Positions 10,471 to 22,834 of a DNA stretch of 64,000 nt are shown here, in pieces; position 1 is the first letter of the stretch; each line of letters opens with the position of its first letter. A program made the position numbers and the translations under genes. Below the pieces are notes generated by a model. It was not told the DNA's origin, made no database searches, and saw only the letters and a list, made by a program, of their open reading frames with translations. The stretch lies in assembly GCF_050003625.1 (NCBI RefSeq), contig NC_134400.1, forward strand, positions 47,171,096 through 47,235,095, read 5' to 3'. Source of the stretch: Haematobia irritans. Lineage: Eukaryota; Arthropoda; Insecta; Diptera; Muscidae.

Positions 10471-11411
10471 TTTAGAATATTGTGATTTTTTACCTTTTCT
10501 AAGACTTAAGGCTGCAAGTCGTTGACGCAACATTTAATCGTTTGATTATAAATTGAGCTTTGAGTAATGCGGGAAAAAGTTTCAGAAACACTGACCGGCA
10601 CGCTTGTGAAGAGTTTACTAATTCTTGAGAATTCTTGAGTAAACAATAGTAAAATAATTTTCTTATACAACAGCTTAACACAAATTTGGGTATTTTCTAG
10701 TTTAGAATTTTATTTTGTTACCCTTTTTTATATTTAATTTTTGTTTTGTTTCTTTTTTAGTTTTCTTTAATTGATATTATGAATTTCTGTTCGAATTTGA
10801 ATGCTCCTACAGACCATTTAGGAGAACATTTTCATTGAGATCGGAACACGTCTATTTGAAAAGATGCTAAGATCTAAACTGGATGTTGGAAAAAGTTCCT
10901 GCCACGAGGCGGCCAACACAGAAAATGTTGTAACGTTTTTCTTATTCTCAGCCAATAATGATGACTATGAAGGCATAGAAGTTGAGTTTAATTCTCGAAA
11001 ACAAGGCAGTAAACTAGCTTCTCCATAGCTAGCCATGAATTTGCACAACCACAAAACAAAAAACGAGCCAAGTTGAAAAGACACAATATGGGTTCTTATT
11101 AAAGTCGTTCCAGGTTGTACGAGTATGTTAGCCTGCTGGAACTGGTGGTTTTCTTTCGTTTTTTGGTGGCAAGAATTTAGTTGGTTTACTCTCTCGTTTT
11201 GCTTTGGAGTAAGGTTCATAGTAGAATTGAGAACTTGTTTCCTGCCATAGCAGTCTTTATGGCTGCATAGTTACATGGAAGCTTGCATGACTACGATCAG
11301 TTGTTTGATATCTTTACACAGTGCAATCACACCACGTTTTACTTAAGTACCAAAACAAGAAAAACAAATAACGGAGTAAAATTCAGCCGGATCGAAAATT
11401 TTATGTGTTTC
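10471..11411. other. Stretch without a recognised gene
   Basis: No convincing ORF, RNA gene or mobile-element terminus. It directly precedes the AATTT microsatellite. Confidence 0.4.
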
Positions 11412-12688
11412 AATTTAATTTAATTTAATTTAATTTAATTTAATTTAATTTAATTTAATTTAATTTAATTTAATTTAATTTAATTTAATTTAATTTAATT
11501 TAATTTAATTTAATTTAATTTAATTTAATTTAATTTAATTTAATTTAATTTAATTTAATTTAATTTAATTTAATTTAATTTAATTTAATTTAAATTAATT
11601 TAATTTAATTTAATTTAATTTAATTTAATTTAATTTAATTTAATTTAATTTAAATTAATTTAATTTAATTTAATCTAATTTAATTTAATTTAATTTAATT
11701 TAATTTAATTTAATTTAATCTAATTTAATTTAATTTAATTTAATTTAATTTAATTTAATTTAATTTAATTTAATTTAATTTAATTTAATTTAATTTAATT
11801 TAATTTAATTTAATTTAATTTAATTTAATTTAATTTAATTTAATTTAATTTAATTTAATTTAATTTAATTTAATTTAATTTAATTTAATTTAATTTAATT
11901 TAATTTAATTTAATTTAATTTAATTTAATTTAATTTAATTTAATTTAATTTAATTTAATTTAATTTAATTTAATTTAATTTAATTTAATTTAATTTAATT
12001 TAATTTAATTTAATTTAATTTAATTTAATTTAATTTAATTTAATTTAATTTAATTTAATTTAATTTAATTTAATTTAATTTAATTTAATTTAATTTAATT
12101 TAATTTAATTTAATTTAATTTAATTTAATTTAATTTAATTTAATTTAATTTAATTTAATTTAATTTAATTTAATTTAATTTAATTTAATTTAATTTAATT
12201 TAATTTAATTTAATTTAATTTAATTTAATTTAATTTAATTTAATTTAATTTAATTTAATTTAATTTAATTTAATTTAATTTAATTTAATTTAATTTAATT
12301 TAATTTAATTTAATTTAATTTAATTTAATTTAATTTAATTTAATTTAATTTAATTTAATTTAATTTAATTTAATTTAATTTAATTTAATTTAATTTAATT
12401 TAATTTAATTTAATTTAATTTAATTTAATTTAATTTAATTTAATTTAATTTAATTTAATTTAATTTAATTTAATTTAATTTAATTTAATTTAATTTAATT
12501 TAATTTAATTTAATTTAATTTAATTTAATTTAATTTAATTTAATTTAATTTAATTTAATTTAATTTAATTTAATTTAATTTAATTTAATTTAATTTAATT
12601 TAATTTAATTTAATTTAATTTAATTTAATTTAATTTAATTTAAATTAATTTAATTTAATTTAATTTAATCTAATTTGATTTAATTTAA
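11412..12688. repeat. Long (AATTT)n microsatellite, about 1.28 kb
   Basis: About 255 consecutive copies of AATTT. Only a handful of point changes interrupt it: TAAATTAA near 11591, 11651 and 12641, AATCTAA near 11672, 11717 and 12668, and TTGATTT near 12675. Changes cluster in the first 310 bp and the last 60 bp, while about 11720-12640 is almost perfect, typical of recent internal expansion by slippage. The true length may differ from the assembly. Confidence 0.98.
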
Positions 12689-13129
12689 CTAAGAAAACAA
12701 TGTGACCAACAACTTATCCAATTTAATAAACCTACATTCCACGTTGGAGGGCATGCAAGACAGAAGTTAATGGAGATTGCCAACTTTCATAAGAAGGAAA
12801 TAAATAAAGGTGATCATGAATTTTAGCAGCTTAAGAATAGACGATCGAAACGGAAAATGTTTCGAACCTCATGAAAATTGCCATACGTCAATAACATTGT
12901 TTGAAGGCAACACCAACATGTTTGTCATGCAATGACACACAAGGGGTAATTGTAGATTTCAATTTGGATTGGGGATTTATTTCTTAGATATATAAAAATT
13001 GGGATAAGACAAAAGGGAGAATGTTTTAAGAAATGGAATATAGGAATACTTATTGTTTATTTTAGCCTATAGATACAAATATCCTTACAGACTACTCTAT
13101 ACAAATATATGTACAAATAATACTTTTAT
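12689..13129. other. Stretch without a recognised gene
   Basis: No ORF or repeat terminus recognised between the microsatellite and the reverse-strand LINE fragment. Confidence 0.4.
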
Positions 13130-14360
13130 AATAATTTAACAATTCAAATACTGTTTAGATGTATTATAAGTTTTCCTTTTAAATATTGTTTATTATCAAA
13201 GAGATCAAATATGTGATAATGTGAATTAAAATCATAACAAATTCGTCGGAGGGGATCATTATTATTCCTTGTTGGTCTAATAGGAACATTAATTAGGAGG
13301 CGGTTAAGGATAAAATCGGAATTGATATAACCCTGCAAGATTTTCATTATAAATGTAACGTTCAACACTTTTCTATGACTACTAAGGGTAGGAAGTTTAA
13401 TCATATTGAGCCTAAACGCATATGAAGGAAGTGTACGGGAATTTCACCCTTGACTACGAAGGTGAAACAGATTGAACAGATTCAATTTTATTCGAATAAA
13501 TAGTATATACCGGATCCCAAAAAACAGATCCATATTCAAGATTACTCCGAACAAGGGATATATATATATATAAGTTCTTAGTTATTGAAGGATCACAAAA
13601 TTCCTTACTTCATCGTTTCATAAATCCGAGAGAACTAACATCTTTGTTACCCATTATACAAATCCAACATGATACCAAGATCAAGAAAAGAAGCTACTAT
13701 TTCAAGTTCATGGCGATTAAGCTTGTATGAAATTGGGAAGTATTTGTTCTGTAAAAAGACATTATTTTACATTTCTTAATATTTAGCTGCATTAAATTCA
13801 CATCACACCAGAAAGAGATCACATTGCAACAGTACTTGCTCACTGGGATCAGAGAACGAACTAAAGATTTCCACGTCGTCAGTATACATTAAAACAAATC
13901 ATTTATGGTAAATCATTTATAAAAAGGTTAAAAAGAATGAGCCCAAATGGCTACCCTGCGGAACCCCTGACTTAACTGAAATCTTCTTGGATAGAGTGTC
14001 GCCAAATTTAATCTAATCCAATTTAATAATAAAGGGCAGAAGCCAAACGTATCAAGTTTCAACATGAGGAGCTTGTGATTAACTTCATCAAACGCTTTGT
14101 TAAAATCGGTGTATATAGCGTCAGTCTGTTTTCCCTGTCTAAAGCCAACATAACCTATAGTTGTTAACTCAAGAATGTTGGTTACAGTGGAACGGGCTTT
14201 ACGAAATCCATGCAATATAATAATAACAGAAATTTTCGTGAGGTATATGAGCAACATATGGGGCGTATAGAGTGAAAGTATCTCCCTTGCGTCAACATGA
14301 TTAAACCCAGTATGGTCTAAGGAGCTACCGGGTAAAGCTCTTAAATAATGCAATGTCCCA
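13130..14360 (-). pseudogene. CR1/jockey-group LINE fragment (RT to C-terminus)
   Basis: Read on the minus strand, the RT part (14353-13928) shows HGFRKARSTVTNILELT and YTDFNKAFDEVNHKLL, a motif A with its Asp. This is followed by KLDTFGF, NWIR and LSQG, where SGVPQGSxLGP is expected. Further on, MYTDDVEIF (about 13893-13867) stands for the FADD box, with the usual Ala changed to Thr but both Asp kept. Then comes RSNLEYGSVFWDPVY (about 13550) and a C-terminal frame at 13404-13144 with LPTLSSHRKVLNV and GYINSDFIL. Several frameshifts and stops show it is dead. DFxKAFDxVNH is typical of CR1/L2-like elements, but jockey relatives cannot be excluded. Confidence 0.8.
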
Positions 14361-14619
14361 TAGAACTCTGGAGGACCCAGAACACTTTTAACTCTCGGAT
14401 TGATTGTTGTAGCAGTTGAGAAAAATCATGAGAGGCTTCCGGACAAATCATGGTATTAGCATCCCATCACTATGATCTGTAACTCGGAAAAGCGCCGGAG
14501 GGTCTTTGAGCAACAACAAATTGCAATTAGAAGATAGAGGCTTAAAGGCCACCTAATGCCAAAACAAAATTGCTCAAACTTAACTCTTTATAGCTTGTGA
14601 TTATCACATAGATATCCTA
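14361..14619. other. Junction segment between two LINE fragments
   Basis: Possibly the continuation of the reverse-strand LINE upstream of its RT, but no motif is readable. LINE copy B starts abruptly at about 14620. Confidence 0.3.
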
Positions 14620-16140
14620 TTGGCGTTATTTTGGACAGGAAGCTGAACTTAAATCTTAATATTGAAGAAAGGGCGAGGAAAGCAACGTAGCTTTGTACTC
14701 CTGCAAAAAGGCAATAGGAAAAAAGTGGGGACTAAAACCAAAAATTGTGCATTGGCTTTACACGGCAGTGGTAAGACCTATAATGCTATATGGTGTTGTA
14801 GTCTGGTGGCCGGCACTTCACCAGCCAACAAGTTTAGACAAAGTTCAGCGTATGGCGTGTTTGTGTATCTCAGGCGTATTCAGCAAGACAGGAACAAATT
14901 CCCTTAATGTCATGCTGCATATATTGCCTTTAGACATTTTGGCCAAACAGTCAGCTGCAACAACGGCTGTGCGGTTGTGTGAGCTATCGCTGTGGTCGGA
15001 AAAAGCTACGGTCACAGTTCGGTCCTCAAAATAATGCCAGATGTGCCTAACGTAGTGGATTACACTTTGGCGAGTCCACTTTTCGACAAAAAGTTTGAGA
15101 CTCTAATCCCCAACAGTGAGGCGTGGTGCACACAGACCTCGGGGAATAAAGAATATATAGATTTCTACACTGATGGCTCCAAATTGGATGGACAATTGGG
15201 TTTCGGAGTATATTCTAATGATGTGGAACTTCGAATAGCGAAAAGATTACCTAATCACTGTAGTGTTTTTCAGGCTGAAATATTAGCAATAAGAGAGGTG
15301 GCGAATTGGCTGAGAAGTAATGTTCCAACAAATGTAGGCATTAATATATACTCAGACAGTCAACCTGCAATAAAATCCTTGGACTCTGTGTTCCTTAACT
15401 CGAAAACGGCCATCGACTGCCGCAAATCTTTCAATGAGATGGCTGAGCAGCACAATATTCACCTAATATGGGTGCCTGGCCATAGGAACATACCGGGGAA
15501 CTGCGAAGCGGATGAGTTGGCAAGGCTAGGGGCTACCTTACATATTCCAGGGGAACTAGAATCTGTTGGTATGCCCCTGGCTACCTGCAAGCTCATACTG
15601 CGTGAGAAGGCTGTTATGTTCGATGGGAGAATTGTAAGGGTTGTAACGACACCAAGGAAATATGGCCCCATTTAAACTTAAACGGCACACTAGATATGCT
15701 AGTGTTCTCGAGACGTCAGATATCACTCCTGATATCTGCTATAACGGTTCGCTGCTTGATAGGTGATTTTGCAAACACTATTGGCGCGAAGTATGACTAT
15801 TGTATGAGCTACCATGAGGCAGAAGGAAAAGGAATCAATTAAACACTTCTTGTGTGAATGTCCTGCATTTTGTATAAGGCGTAAGCAAATAATAGGGGCA
15901 TATAGCTTTAGATTACTGGCGGACCTGGAAAACGTTAACTTAAGCAGTCTGCTAATGTTTTTGAAACAATCTGGTTGGTTCAACAGAAGAAAATAATCGA
16001 GACGGTTCAGCGGTTAAAACTAGAAGTGCCCATATGTAATAGGTACTTGTAGTTAATGTGGTATCACAATGGACTGAATAGTCTAAGTGAGCCTGAATCT
16101 TAATCGGGCTGCCACTTTAACCTAACCTATCCTATCCTAT
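14620..16140 (+). pseudogene. LOA-like LINE copy B: thumb, RNase H, CCHC tail and 3' end
   Basis: It begins within the RT thumb (TTGGCGTTATTTTGG) and is nearly identical to copy A for about 1.1 kb. The frame is broken by a lost T (CAACGTAG near 14686, where A has CAACTGTAG), by a lost A near 15003 (five A's where A has six), and by the 10-nt deletion shared with A near 15620. RNase H shows TDGSK, FQAEILAI, YSDSQPA and an intact Asp at 15511-15513 (CEADELAR). Beyond A's end it has a cysteine/histidine cluster (about 15800-15875) and the end GGWFNRRK-like at 15975-15995. The 3' UTR ends in TAACCTAACCTATCCTATCC. Its last 80 bp match the SINEs of this window. Confidence 0.9.
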
Positions 16141-16782
16141 TGTCAGACCCACCCCACTTGTGCTCTTTCCTAGTGCTATGTTATTGAAGTATTCTTCATT
16201 ACTTTGATCTGTCAAAATGAATCACATAAAAATTTCTAACATTTCCATACATTCCTCACTAAATGCTGGTGGCCTCCTCATCGAATACTCCGAAATAGAA
16301 ACGTTAGACAATTTTATATTTTTCTTTAGCCAATTCACAGAACTGGCAATAATAAATTGTTAAATTATCAGTTGCTATAGCTGCTGGGTAAGTATAGCTG
16401 AATAGTGGTAGTTTGTCCGTTTTAAATCAAAGAACAAATTACCTATAAACTAAATATCATAAAGATTTAATGTAACTACCAGCTGTTATGGCACAAAAAG
16501 TCAATACTTTTACCATTTATGACCATATAATCACTAAGTAATGACTCAACGGTGTAGCTTTTGAAGACAATACGAATTTTTACAAGAAAAGAAATGAAAA
16601 TGTTGTTTTTTTTTGTTTTTATTGGCTATTATAAATAACTGGAAATTTGATAGGTTAATAATTGTAAAAGTATGTGTTTTGGTATTTATAAGAAAATTCT
16701 ATTGGAATTTTAAATTTTATGTTGCGAAGCATGTTAAGGATTATGTAGTTATAGTTAAAATAAATTAAACTATTGCAGTTTT
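16141..16782. other. Stretch without a recognised gene
   Basis: AT-rich, no ORF, RNA gene or repeat ends recognised. Confidence 0.4.
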
Positions 16783-18028
16783 TATACCCTGCGCCACACT
16801 GTGGAACAGGGTATTATAAGTTAGTGCATATGTTTGTAACACCCAGAAGGAGACGAGATAGACACATGGTGTATTTGGCAATAATGCTCAGGGTGGGTCC
16901 CTGAGTCGATATAACTATGTCCGTCTGTCCGTCCGTCCATCCGTCCGTCTGTCTGTGAACACATTTTTGTGATTAAAGTCTAGGTCGCAATTTAAGTCCA
17001 ATCGCCTTCAAATTTGGCACATGTTCCTAATTTGCGTCAGAATAGAACCCTATTGATTTTGGAAGAAATCGGTTCAGATTTAGATATAGCTCCCATATAT
17101 ATTTTTCGCCCGATATTCACTAATATGGACCCAGCAGCCAGAGTTTAGGCCCAATTTGGTTGAAATTTTGCACATGGAGTACAATTAGTAGTGTGGTCAA
17201 GTGTGCTAAATTTTATTGAAATCGGTTCAGATTTAGATATAGCTCCCATATATATCTTTAGCCCTATATTGACTAATATGGTCCTAGAAGCCAGAGTTTT
17301 GGCCCAATTTGATTGAAATTTTGCACTGGGAGTACAAATAGTAGTGTAGTCAAGTGTGCCAAATTTGATTGAAATCGGTTCAGATTTAGATATAGCTTCC
17401 ATATATGGCTTTCGCCCGATTTACACTCATATGACCACAGAGACCAATTTTTTGCTGCGATTTAGTTGAAATTTTGCACAGGGAGTATAATAAGCGTTGT
17501 TGCTATGCATGCCAAATTTGGTTGAAATCGGTTCAGATTTAGGTATAGCTCCCATATATATGTTTTTCTGATTTCGACAAAAATGGTCAAAATACGAACA
17601 TTTCCCTTTTAAAATCGCCTCTGTTTAGTCGAAAAGTTGTAAAAATTACTCTAATTTTCCTCTACTTCTAATACATATATATCGAGCGATAAATCATAAA
17701 TAAAAGTTTGTGAAGTTTCCTTAAAATTGCTTCATATTTAAATCTTTCCCATATTTTTTTACTATCATTGTGTTCCACCCTAGTGCATTACCGACTTAAA
17801 TTTTTAGTCTATAGATTTTGTAGAAGTCTATCAAATTCTGTCCAGATCGAGTGATATGTAAATGTATGTATTTGGGACAAACCTTTATATATAGCCCCCA
17901 ACACATTTGACGGATGTGATATGGTATCGAAAATTTAGATCTACAAAGTGGTGCAGGGTATAATATAGTCGGCCCGCCCGACTTTAGACTTTTCTTACTT
18001 GTTTTTTTTTTTTTTTTTTTTTTTTTTT
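16783..18028 (+). mobile_element. INE-1/mini-me-like element, full length
   Basis: It starts TATACCCTGCGCCACACTG, a palindromic head that pairs with GTGGAACAGGGTA. A GTCC/GTCT tract follows (16920-16955), then about four diverged units of roughly 115 bp carrying GAAATCGGTTCAGATTTAGA and ATAGCTCCCATATAT. It ends with a hairpin GTCGGCCCGCCCGAC (17968-17982), TTTCTTACTTG and a T tract. INE-1/DINE-1/mini-me elements of flies share the TATACCC head, GTCY microsatellite and terminal hairpin and are regarded as Helentron-mobilised. Non-coding. Sister copies lie at 26411, 32905, 51448, 51676 and 52567. Confidence 0.8.
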
Positions 18029-18181
18029 GATTATTAATAGCAGCATAATCAACACTCTTTTTCCCAACACACAGTGTTGGAGTCGATTCAACTGAGCGGA
18101 CGTGTTGTTCATATATCGGAATAAATTAATCTTAATAAGTACTTATTACGAATTTCATGTATGATGGTCAATTAAGCCACC

Positions 18182-19344
18182 ATGCAGCAAAATGCAAAGT
18201 CATCCACTGGGTTGCTAACTTCAGGGCCCAGTGGACGAGTATCGGCAAAAGTTATAAATTTGGGCAGTGATCAAGAGTTAGGCCCAATGTAGTCGACGTG
18301 CAGACGGGACGACAGGTGGAGACACTTTGGCAAATCTAACTTTTCCTAAGCGAACGACATCAAAAGGTGGTAGTCCATCAAGAAAGAGCTTTAAGGAACG
18401 AATAAATGGTTAGCATATCCTAAAGAAATTAGGATCAGTCGATCCAAGCACGATGTCGGCTAAGCAAAGTTATTCCTTAAAATGGGCTCAAGGAATTCTT
18501 GAAGCTGAAAAAAGGGAACGATCACCGGATGAGCTGCTATCCTCAAAACGGCATCGAAGATTGTTTGCCTTAGTTGCAAAAGACAGCCTAGTGATGTCTA
18601 TCTTCAACAGGAGAGCAGTGAACTGTATTGTTCAAAAGCAAAAGTGGGGGGGAAATTGAGAAAGCTTTATCTAGCGTCTAGTCGCAGGCGCTAGAAAAGT
18701 TTCCCCGTCCTAATCCTCGACACCAAGATGGAATCAATGACTATTTAAGCTAATTACAGAGATCTATAGATTGTTTCAAAGCTGAGTTGATACTAATTGG
18801 TGAAGTTTGTGAAGGAGCCGCTCTAGAGATAGCCGAGAAGAACCACATACCGGGTAGAATTAGTTCGCATGCATGGATATCTGCAAACCCTCCTGAACCT
18901 GAATCTATTCTAAATAGACTAAAGGAATGTAACCCAGATCTTCCAACCGTTAATTAGAAGGTTGACCGTTTGGATGAAGTGGATGGACCAAGACGGCATG
19001 CGGTGTTTATATTGAACACTCAGTCTTTGCCACATCTAGCCAAGTCCCAGGGCCGTGTATGTTATGGCTTTCATTATATCCAAATGAAGGTATATAAAAA
19101 CGATCAGCCAAAGGATTTAGAAATGGACAAGCCTCTGTCTGAATCAGAAATGAGCAGATCTTCTTGCGAAGTCGAGGGAGATACCAAAAATGCAGACATG
19201 AACGGACACCGTATGAGAGAGGAGGTTTCTACAGCCTCAAAACTCACCAAAGTTGAACCGAGGGCTATTGCAAGGATTACCGAGACCTGTGAGGAGGACA
19301 TTTTTGATGACTCGATCGAAATAACACCGGAACAGATTCCCTAA
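18182..19344 (+). pseudogene. ORF1 (nucleic-acid-binding protein) of LINE copy C
   Basis: ORF1 proteins of such LINEs coat the element RNA. The likely start ATG at 18182 follows AAGCCACC and gives MQQNAKSSTGLLTSGPSGR before an early TAG at 18290. Later frames continue with EKRERSPDELLSSKRHRR (18453-18659), ISSHAWISANPPEPESIL, LKECNPDLP and then VDGPRRHAVFILN, LKVYKND-like and an acidic tail to TAA at 19342-19344. The pattern 'ECNPxLP...VDGPRRHAVFxLN...GxVxYGF' matches what I recall of Lian/LOA-type ORF1 proteins. Frames alternate, so at least two frameshifts and several stops are present. No zinc knuckle is visible. Confidence 0.7.
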
Positions 19345-20352
19345 ATGTCATGCTGCATGTACCATATTGCCTTCAGACATATTAGCCAAACAGTCAGCAG
19401 CAGCAAATGCAGTACGTTTGCGTGAGTTATCGCTGTGGTCGGTCGCACGGTGACGCACGGTCACAGTTTGGTCCTCAAAGTAATGCAAGATGTGCCAGCC
19501 GTAGTGGATTACTCTTTGGCGAAACCGCTTTTCGACAAAAAGTTTGAAGCTCTAACTCCCAACAGTGCGGCGTGGAACACACAGACTCCTGGGAATAAAA
19601 GTTGTATAGATTCCTAGACCGATTGCTCAAAATTGAAGGGAAAATTGAATTTCGGAGTTTCTAAAGACTTGAAACTTAAAATAGCGAAATGATTACCTAA
19701 TCTCTATAGTGTTTTTCAGATTGAAATATTAGCAATAAAGGAGGTGGTAAATTGGCTAAGAAGGAATGTTACAACAAATGTTGGCATTAATATATACTCG
19801 GACAGTCAAACTGCAATAAAATTCTTGGGCTCTGTGTTCCTTAACGCGAAAACATATTTCAGGTGAACTGTTGGTATGCCTCTATCTACCTACAAGCTCT
19901 TACTCCGTGAGAAGGCTGTTATGATGGCAAATGTTCAATGGGAGAATTGCCAGGGTTGCAACGACACCAAGCAAATATGGCCCCATCTAAACATAAACCG
20001 TACGCTAGATATGTTAGAGTTTTCAAGACGGCAGTTATCACTCCTGATATCTGCTATAGCGGGCCGTTGCCTTCTAGGCGAATTTGCAAAAACTATTGGC
20101 ATGAGCCGTCATGATGCGGAGGAGAAGAAATCAATTAGACGCCTCTTGTATGAATGTCCTGCATTTTGTGTAAGGCATAAACTTGCGGACCTGGAAAACT
20201 TTAACGTAAGCAGTCTGCTAATGTTTTTAGAACAATCTCGTTGGTTCAACAGAAGAAAAATAATCGAGAATGTTCAGCGGTTAAAAATAGAAGTGTCCAT
20301 ATGTAATAAGTCCTTTAGATACTGTGGCATCACAATGAACTTAACAGTCTAA
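19345..20352 (+). pseudogene. RNase H and CCHC tail of LINE copy C
   Basis: It begins ATGTCATGCTGCATGTACCA, the region equivalent to 14907 in copy B, so the junction with ORF1 marks a deletion of roughly the endonuclease and RT. RNase H is badly decayed (TCAGACAGTC-equivalent at 19798; TDGSK is lost). A cleaner frame at 19876-20352 has TKQIWPHLNINRTLDMLEF, LISAIAGRCLLGEFA and CPAFC. This copy lacks the 10-nt deletion shared by A and B, so it shows the original frame across that point. Confidence 0.75.
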
Positions 20353-20570
20353 CCCCCATTTTCATAAAGCTCCGTTAGTGTTCCGTTTACTAACCAACTT
20401 TTAAACCGTATTATAGACGCAGCTGTCATCTTGCCTTTATATTCCATAGGCCAGTTGGGAACTTAACTGACGAAAATTTTTCAGTTAAAATTAACCGGAG
20501 AGAAGATATTTGCAATTTACTTTCTGTTAACTGGCAGTTAAAGCCTAACGGAGCTACATGAAAATGGCCG
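20353..20570. mobile_element. Harbinger-like MITE inside the LINE 3' UTR
   Basis: Inverted ends: left CCATTTTCATAAAGCTCCG (from 20356), right complement CCATTTTCATGTAGCTCCG, both running on to TTAG. TAA flanks both sides (20350-20352 and 20571-20573). Copy B shows the empty site AGTCTAAGTGAG, which is exactly restored if the 218-bp insert and one TAA are removed. The TWA 3-bp duplication fits PIF/Harbinger. Non-coding. Confidence 0.85.
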
Positions 20571-20611
20571 TAAGTGAGATTGAAAATAAATCAAGCTACC
20601 CCTTTAACCTA

Positions 20612-21735
20612 ACCTAGCCTACACAGGCGATGATACGGGAAAGGTCCTGGTTGTGGACATGTGGACTATAACTTGGAACACACAAGACAAAGATGTTGCT
20701 AATGACGAGACGACACGTACCAACGCTGATCGACATGCAAGTAGACGATGTCGTTATTCAAACGAGGGACGCTATAAAGTACCTAGGAATACGAACTCTT
20801 GGTGCAGTACAGCATATAGCCGCATTACGTCCTCCTGCAGTGGTGCTAATCATAGCCCCAAATTTACCTTCAAGCTGAAGATCGGAAAAAGATTTTTGAT
20901 ATAAAAATTGCGAGCACTCTTAACACAATAAACGAGAGACTATGCAGCAGTGACAAGATCGATGAAACTGCGATATACATGGCAGATGGACAGCAAGACT
21001 TATCCCCGACATAAAAAAGTGGACGAGTAGACGTTACGGGGACGTAAACTATTTCATAACACAGATGCTATCTGGACACGGATACTTCCGGATGTATTTG
21101 CATAAGATGGACAAAAGTCATAGTCCATATTGCCTCTACGAACAGGCGAATGTCAACGATGACGCAGAATCTGATAGAAAAAATTACGGCAGACGAGGAA
21201 GAAGAAGATCGACCTCGATAACACAAGAGCTGGACACACTATAGAGTGAGACGGAATGACCGCGGAAAAAAGTACACATACAGAAAAGCTAGTGTTTGGA
21301 CTCAGACACGCAGATGCTCGGAAAACGCTGTTAATTTTTTTGCAGTCTTCGACATAGTTGTAGCTCTTGACTCGCCCAATAAAAATGCAGCAAGAAGTCG
21401 ATAAAATTACAATATTTTTTCACCGAGTTTTACCGGTGATCATTTTTGTTGGCCGAGTTAAGAGGTACAACTTAGCTCAAAATCGAATTTGGTAACAAAA
21501 CTATAGAGGCTCATAAAAAATGAACGGCAACCAATCTAGAAAAATCCAGAAATTAAATTTCTCCTCTCATCGAGTACTTTCGGCTTGGATGAGGGAATTT
21601 TTGTTTGGAGCCAAAAAGTTGAATATTGCATCACACTGAAGTAGAATAATAATAATAATAGGAGAATAGGAGAGTGATGGGCTTTTAGCCGGTATCGTTG
21701 ATTGTGATAGTCCGGAAAAAATACGTAGCAATTAA
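20612..21735 (+). pseudogene. R1-like LINE, degraded 3' part
   Basis: R1-type elements carry a long ORF2 with endonuclease and RT. Here only the region after the RT remains, with many stops. Readable pieces are a CGATGTCGTTATTCAAACGA-KYLGIRTLG stretch (about 20745-20800) and ISQMLSGHGYFRMYLHKMDK-like (about 21050-21115). A 3' segment GATGGGCTTTTAGCCGGTAT (about 21676) matches GATGGGTTTTTAGCAGGTAT at 43049 in the longer R1-like copy. The block at 21048-21180 has close equivalents at 42640-42780. LINE copy C ends immediately before it. Confidence 0.6.
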
Positions 21736-22834
21736 ACTGATAATTCCCCAACCTATTATAGTTGCTATTAAAAATCTCACACTCCCATATTTGCCGAAAC
21801 CAAAGACAATCAATAATATAATCAAAAAAGCTCCTATTTTAAATAGGATTTCAATCATCTAAAAGATGGGAGGGGGAATCATTTATTAAAATTTATTCCA
21901 ATAAAAAAAGAGATCTACGACCATTCAAAAAACAATTGGTGGCGCCTCCCTTGAATGTAAGAAGGCAAAAACAAATCAATGAAGTAAAAAACAATAACAA
22001 TTGTTTTTAATAATAACTGAAGGTCAAAGCAATTGATAACAATTAATGAGATCTACGCACCCGAAGCAGACCATCATGGTTTGCCTCTGCTCAAGTTTGT
22101 TCCTCAAGAAGTTAGACTTACAAATGGATCACAATCAATGACGTTTTTATGAATGATATTTTGACACTTTTCGATAAATTTTAAAAATTGATGATACAAT
22201 AGCAAACAGACAATGCAATGACGAGAGTGTGGGTGAGGGTTCATTGACAGACAAATAAATTAAAATCAATATATTTTGGTTGACATTTTATAAGTAAACG
22301 TTTTGCGTACCAACGTTAAAACTGAACTTGTAGAGATTTTGTTTTGTTTTTGGAAAGGGGACAAAGGTTGAAATGACGTAGGTCTATAGAGAGCAGAGAT
22401 TCGAAAAAGTAAAACATTGAACTCTAAAGTTCTTTTAGAGCCATATTATGATATTTCGAAGATGGCTTTTCAGCTGTACTTTTTGAATAGCATCAGCTGG
22501 AACTATTAATTCAATTGTAATTTTTATATGGATTACCAGAAGGACATGTCTGACTTTTTACACATTTTGGGTCCGATAGCCTGGCGAAAGTTTAGTCCGA
22601 TTGGGACAAGGATAATTTTTATATGGACTAACACAAGGGCATATCTGACTTCTAAACATTTTTGCTTTGGTTAAATTTTAGTCAAACTGGATCAGAATCT
22701 TTATCTGTACCACTTCAAGCAGCGGCAGCCCAAGGATTCTAGAAAAATAGCAAAAAGGTAAGCATCAGTCGGCGTTTCGCTATAGATTTTTGAAAGGTAA
22801 ATTTCTCCCCGAAATCAAAGAATTTTTGGGTACT
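21736..22834. other. Stretch without a recognised gene
   Basis: No long ORF. Around 22520-22700 two similar blocks of about 100 bp (ATTTTTATATGGA, GGACATGTCTGAC / GGCATATCTGAC, TTAGTC) resemble decayed INE-1-like units, but I could not fix boundaries. Confidence 0.35.

Larger units (their letters stand above)
18030..20610 (+). mobile_element. LOA-like LINE copy C: ORF1 joined to RNase H/3' end
   Basis: A long but internally deleted copy. ORF1 (18182-19344) is followed directly by RNase H-connection sequence (from about 19345), so endonuclease and reverse transcriptase are missing. The 3' end reaches the TTTAACCTAACCTAGCC tail at about 20593-20610. A 218-bp MITE (20353-20570) splits the 3' UTR. 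The sequence upstream of 18182, just after the T tract of the INE-1-like element, may be the 5' UTR. Confidence 0.8.
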
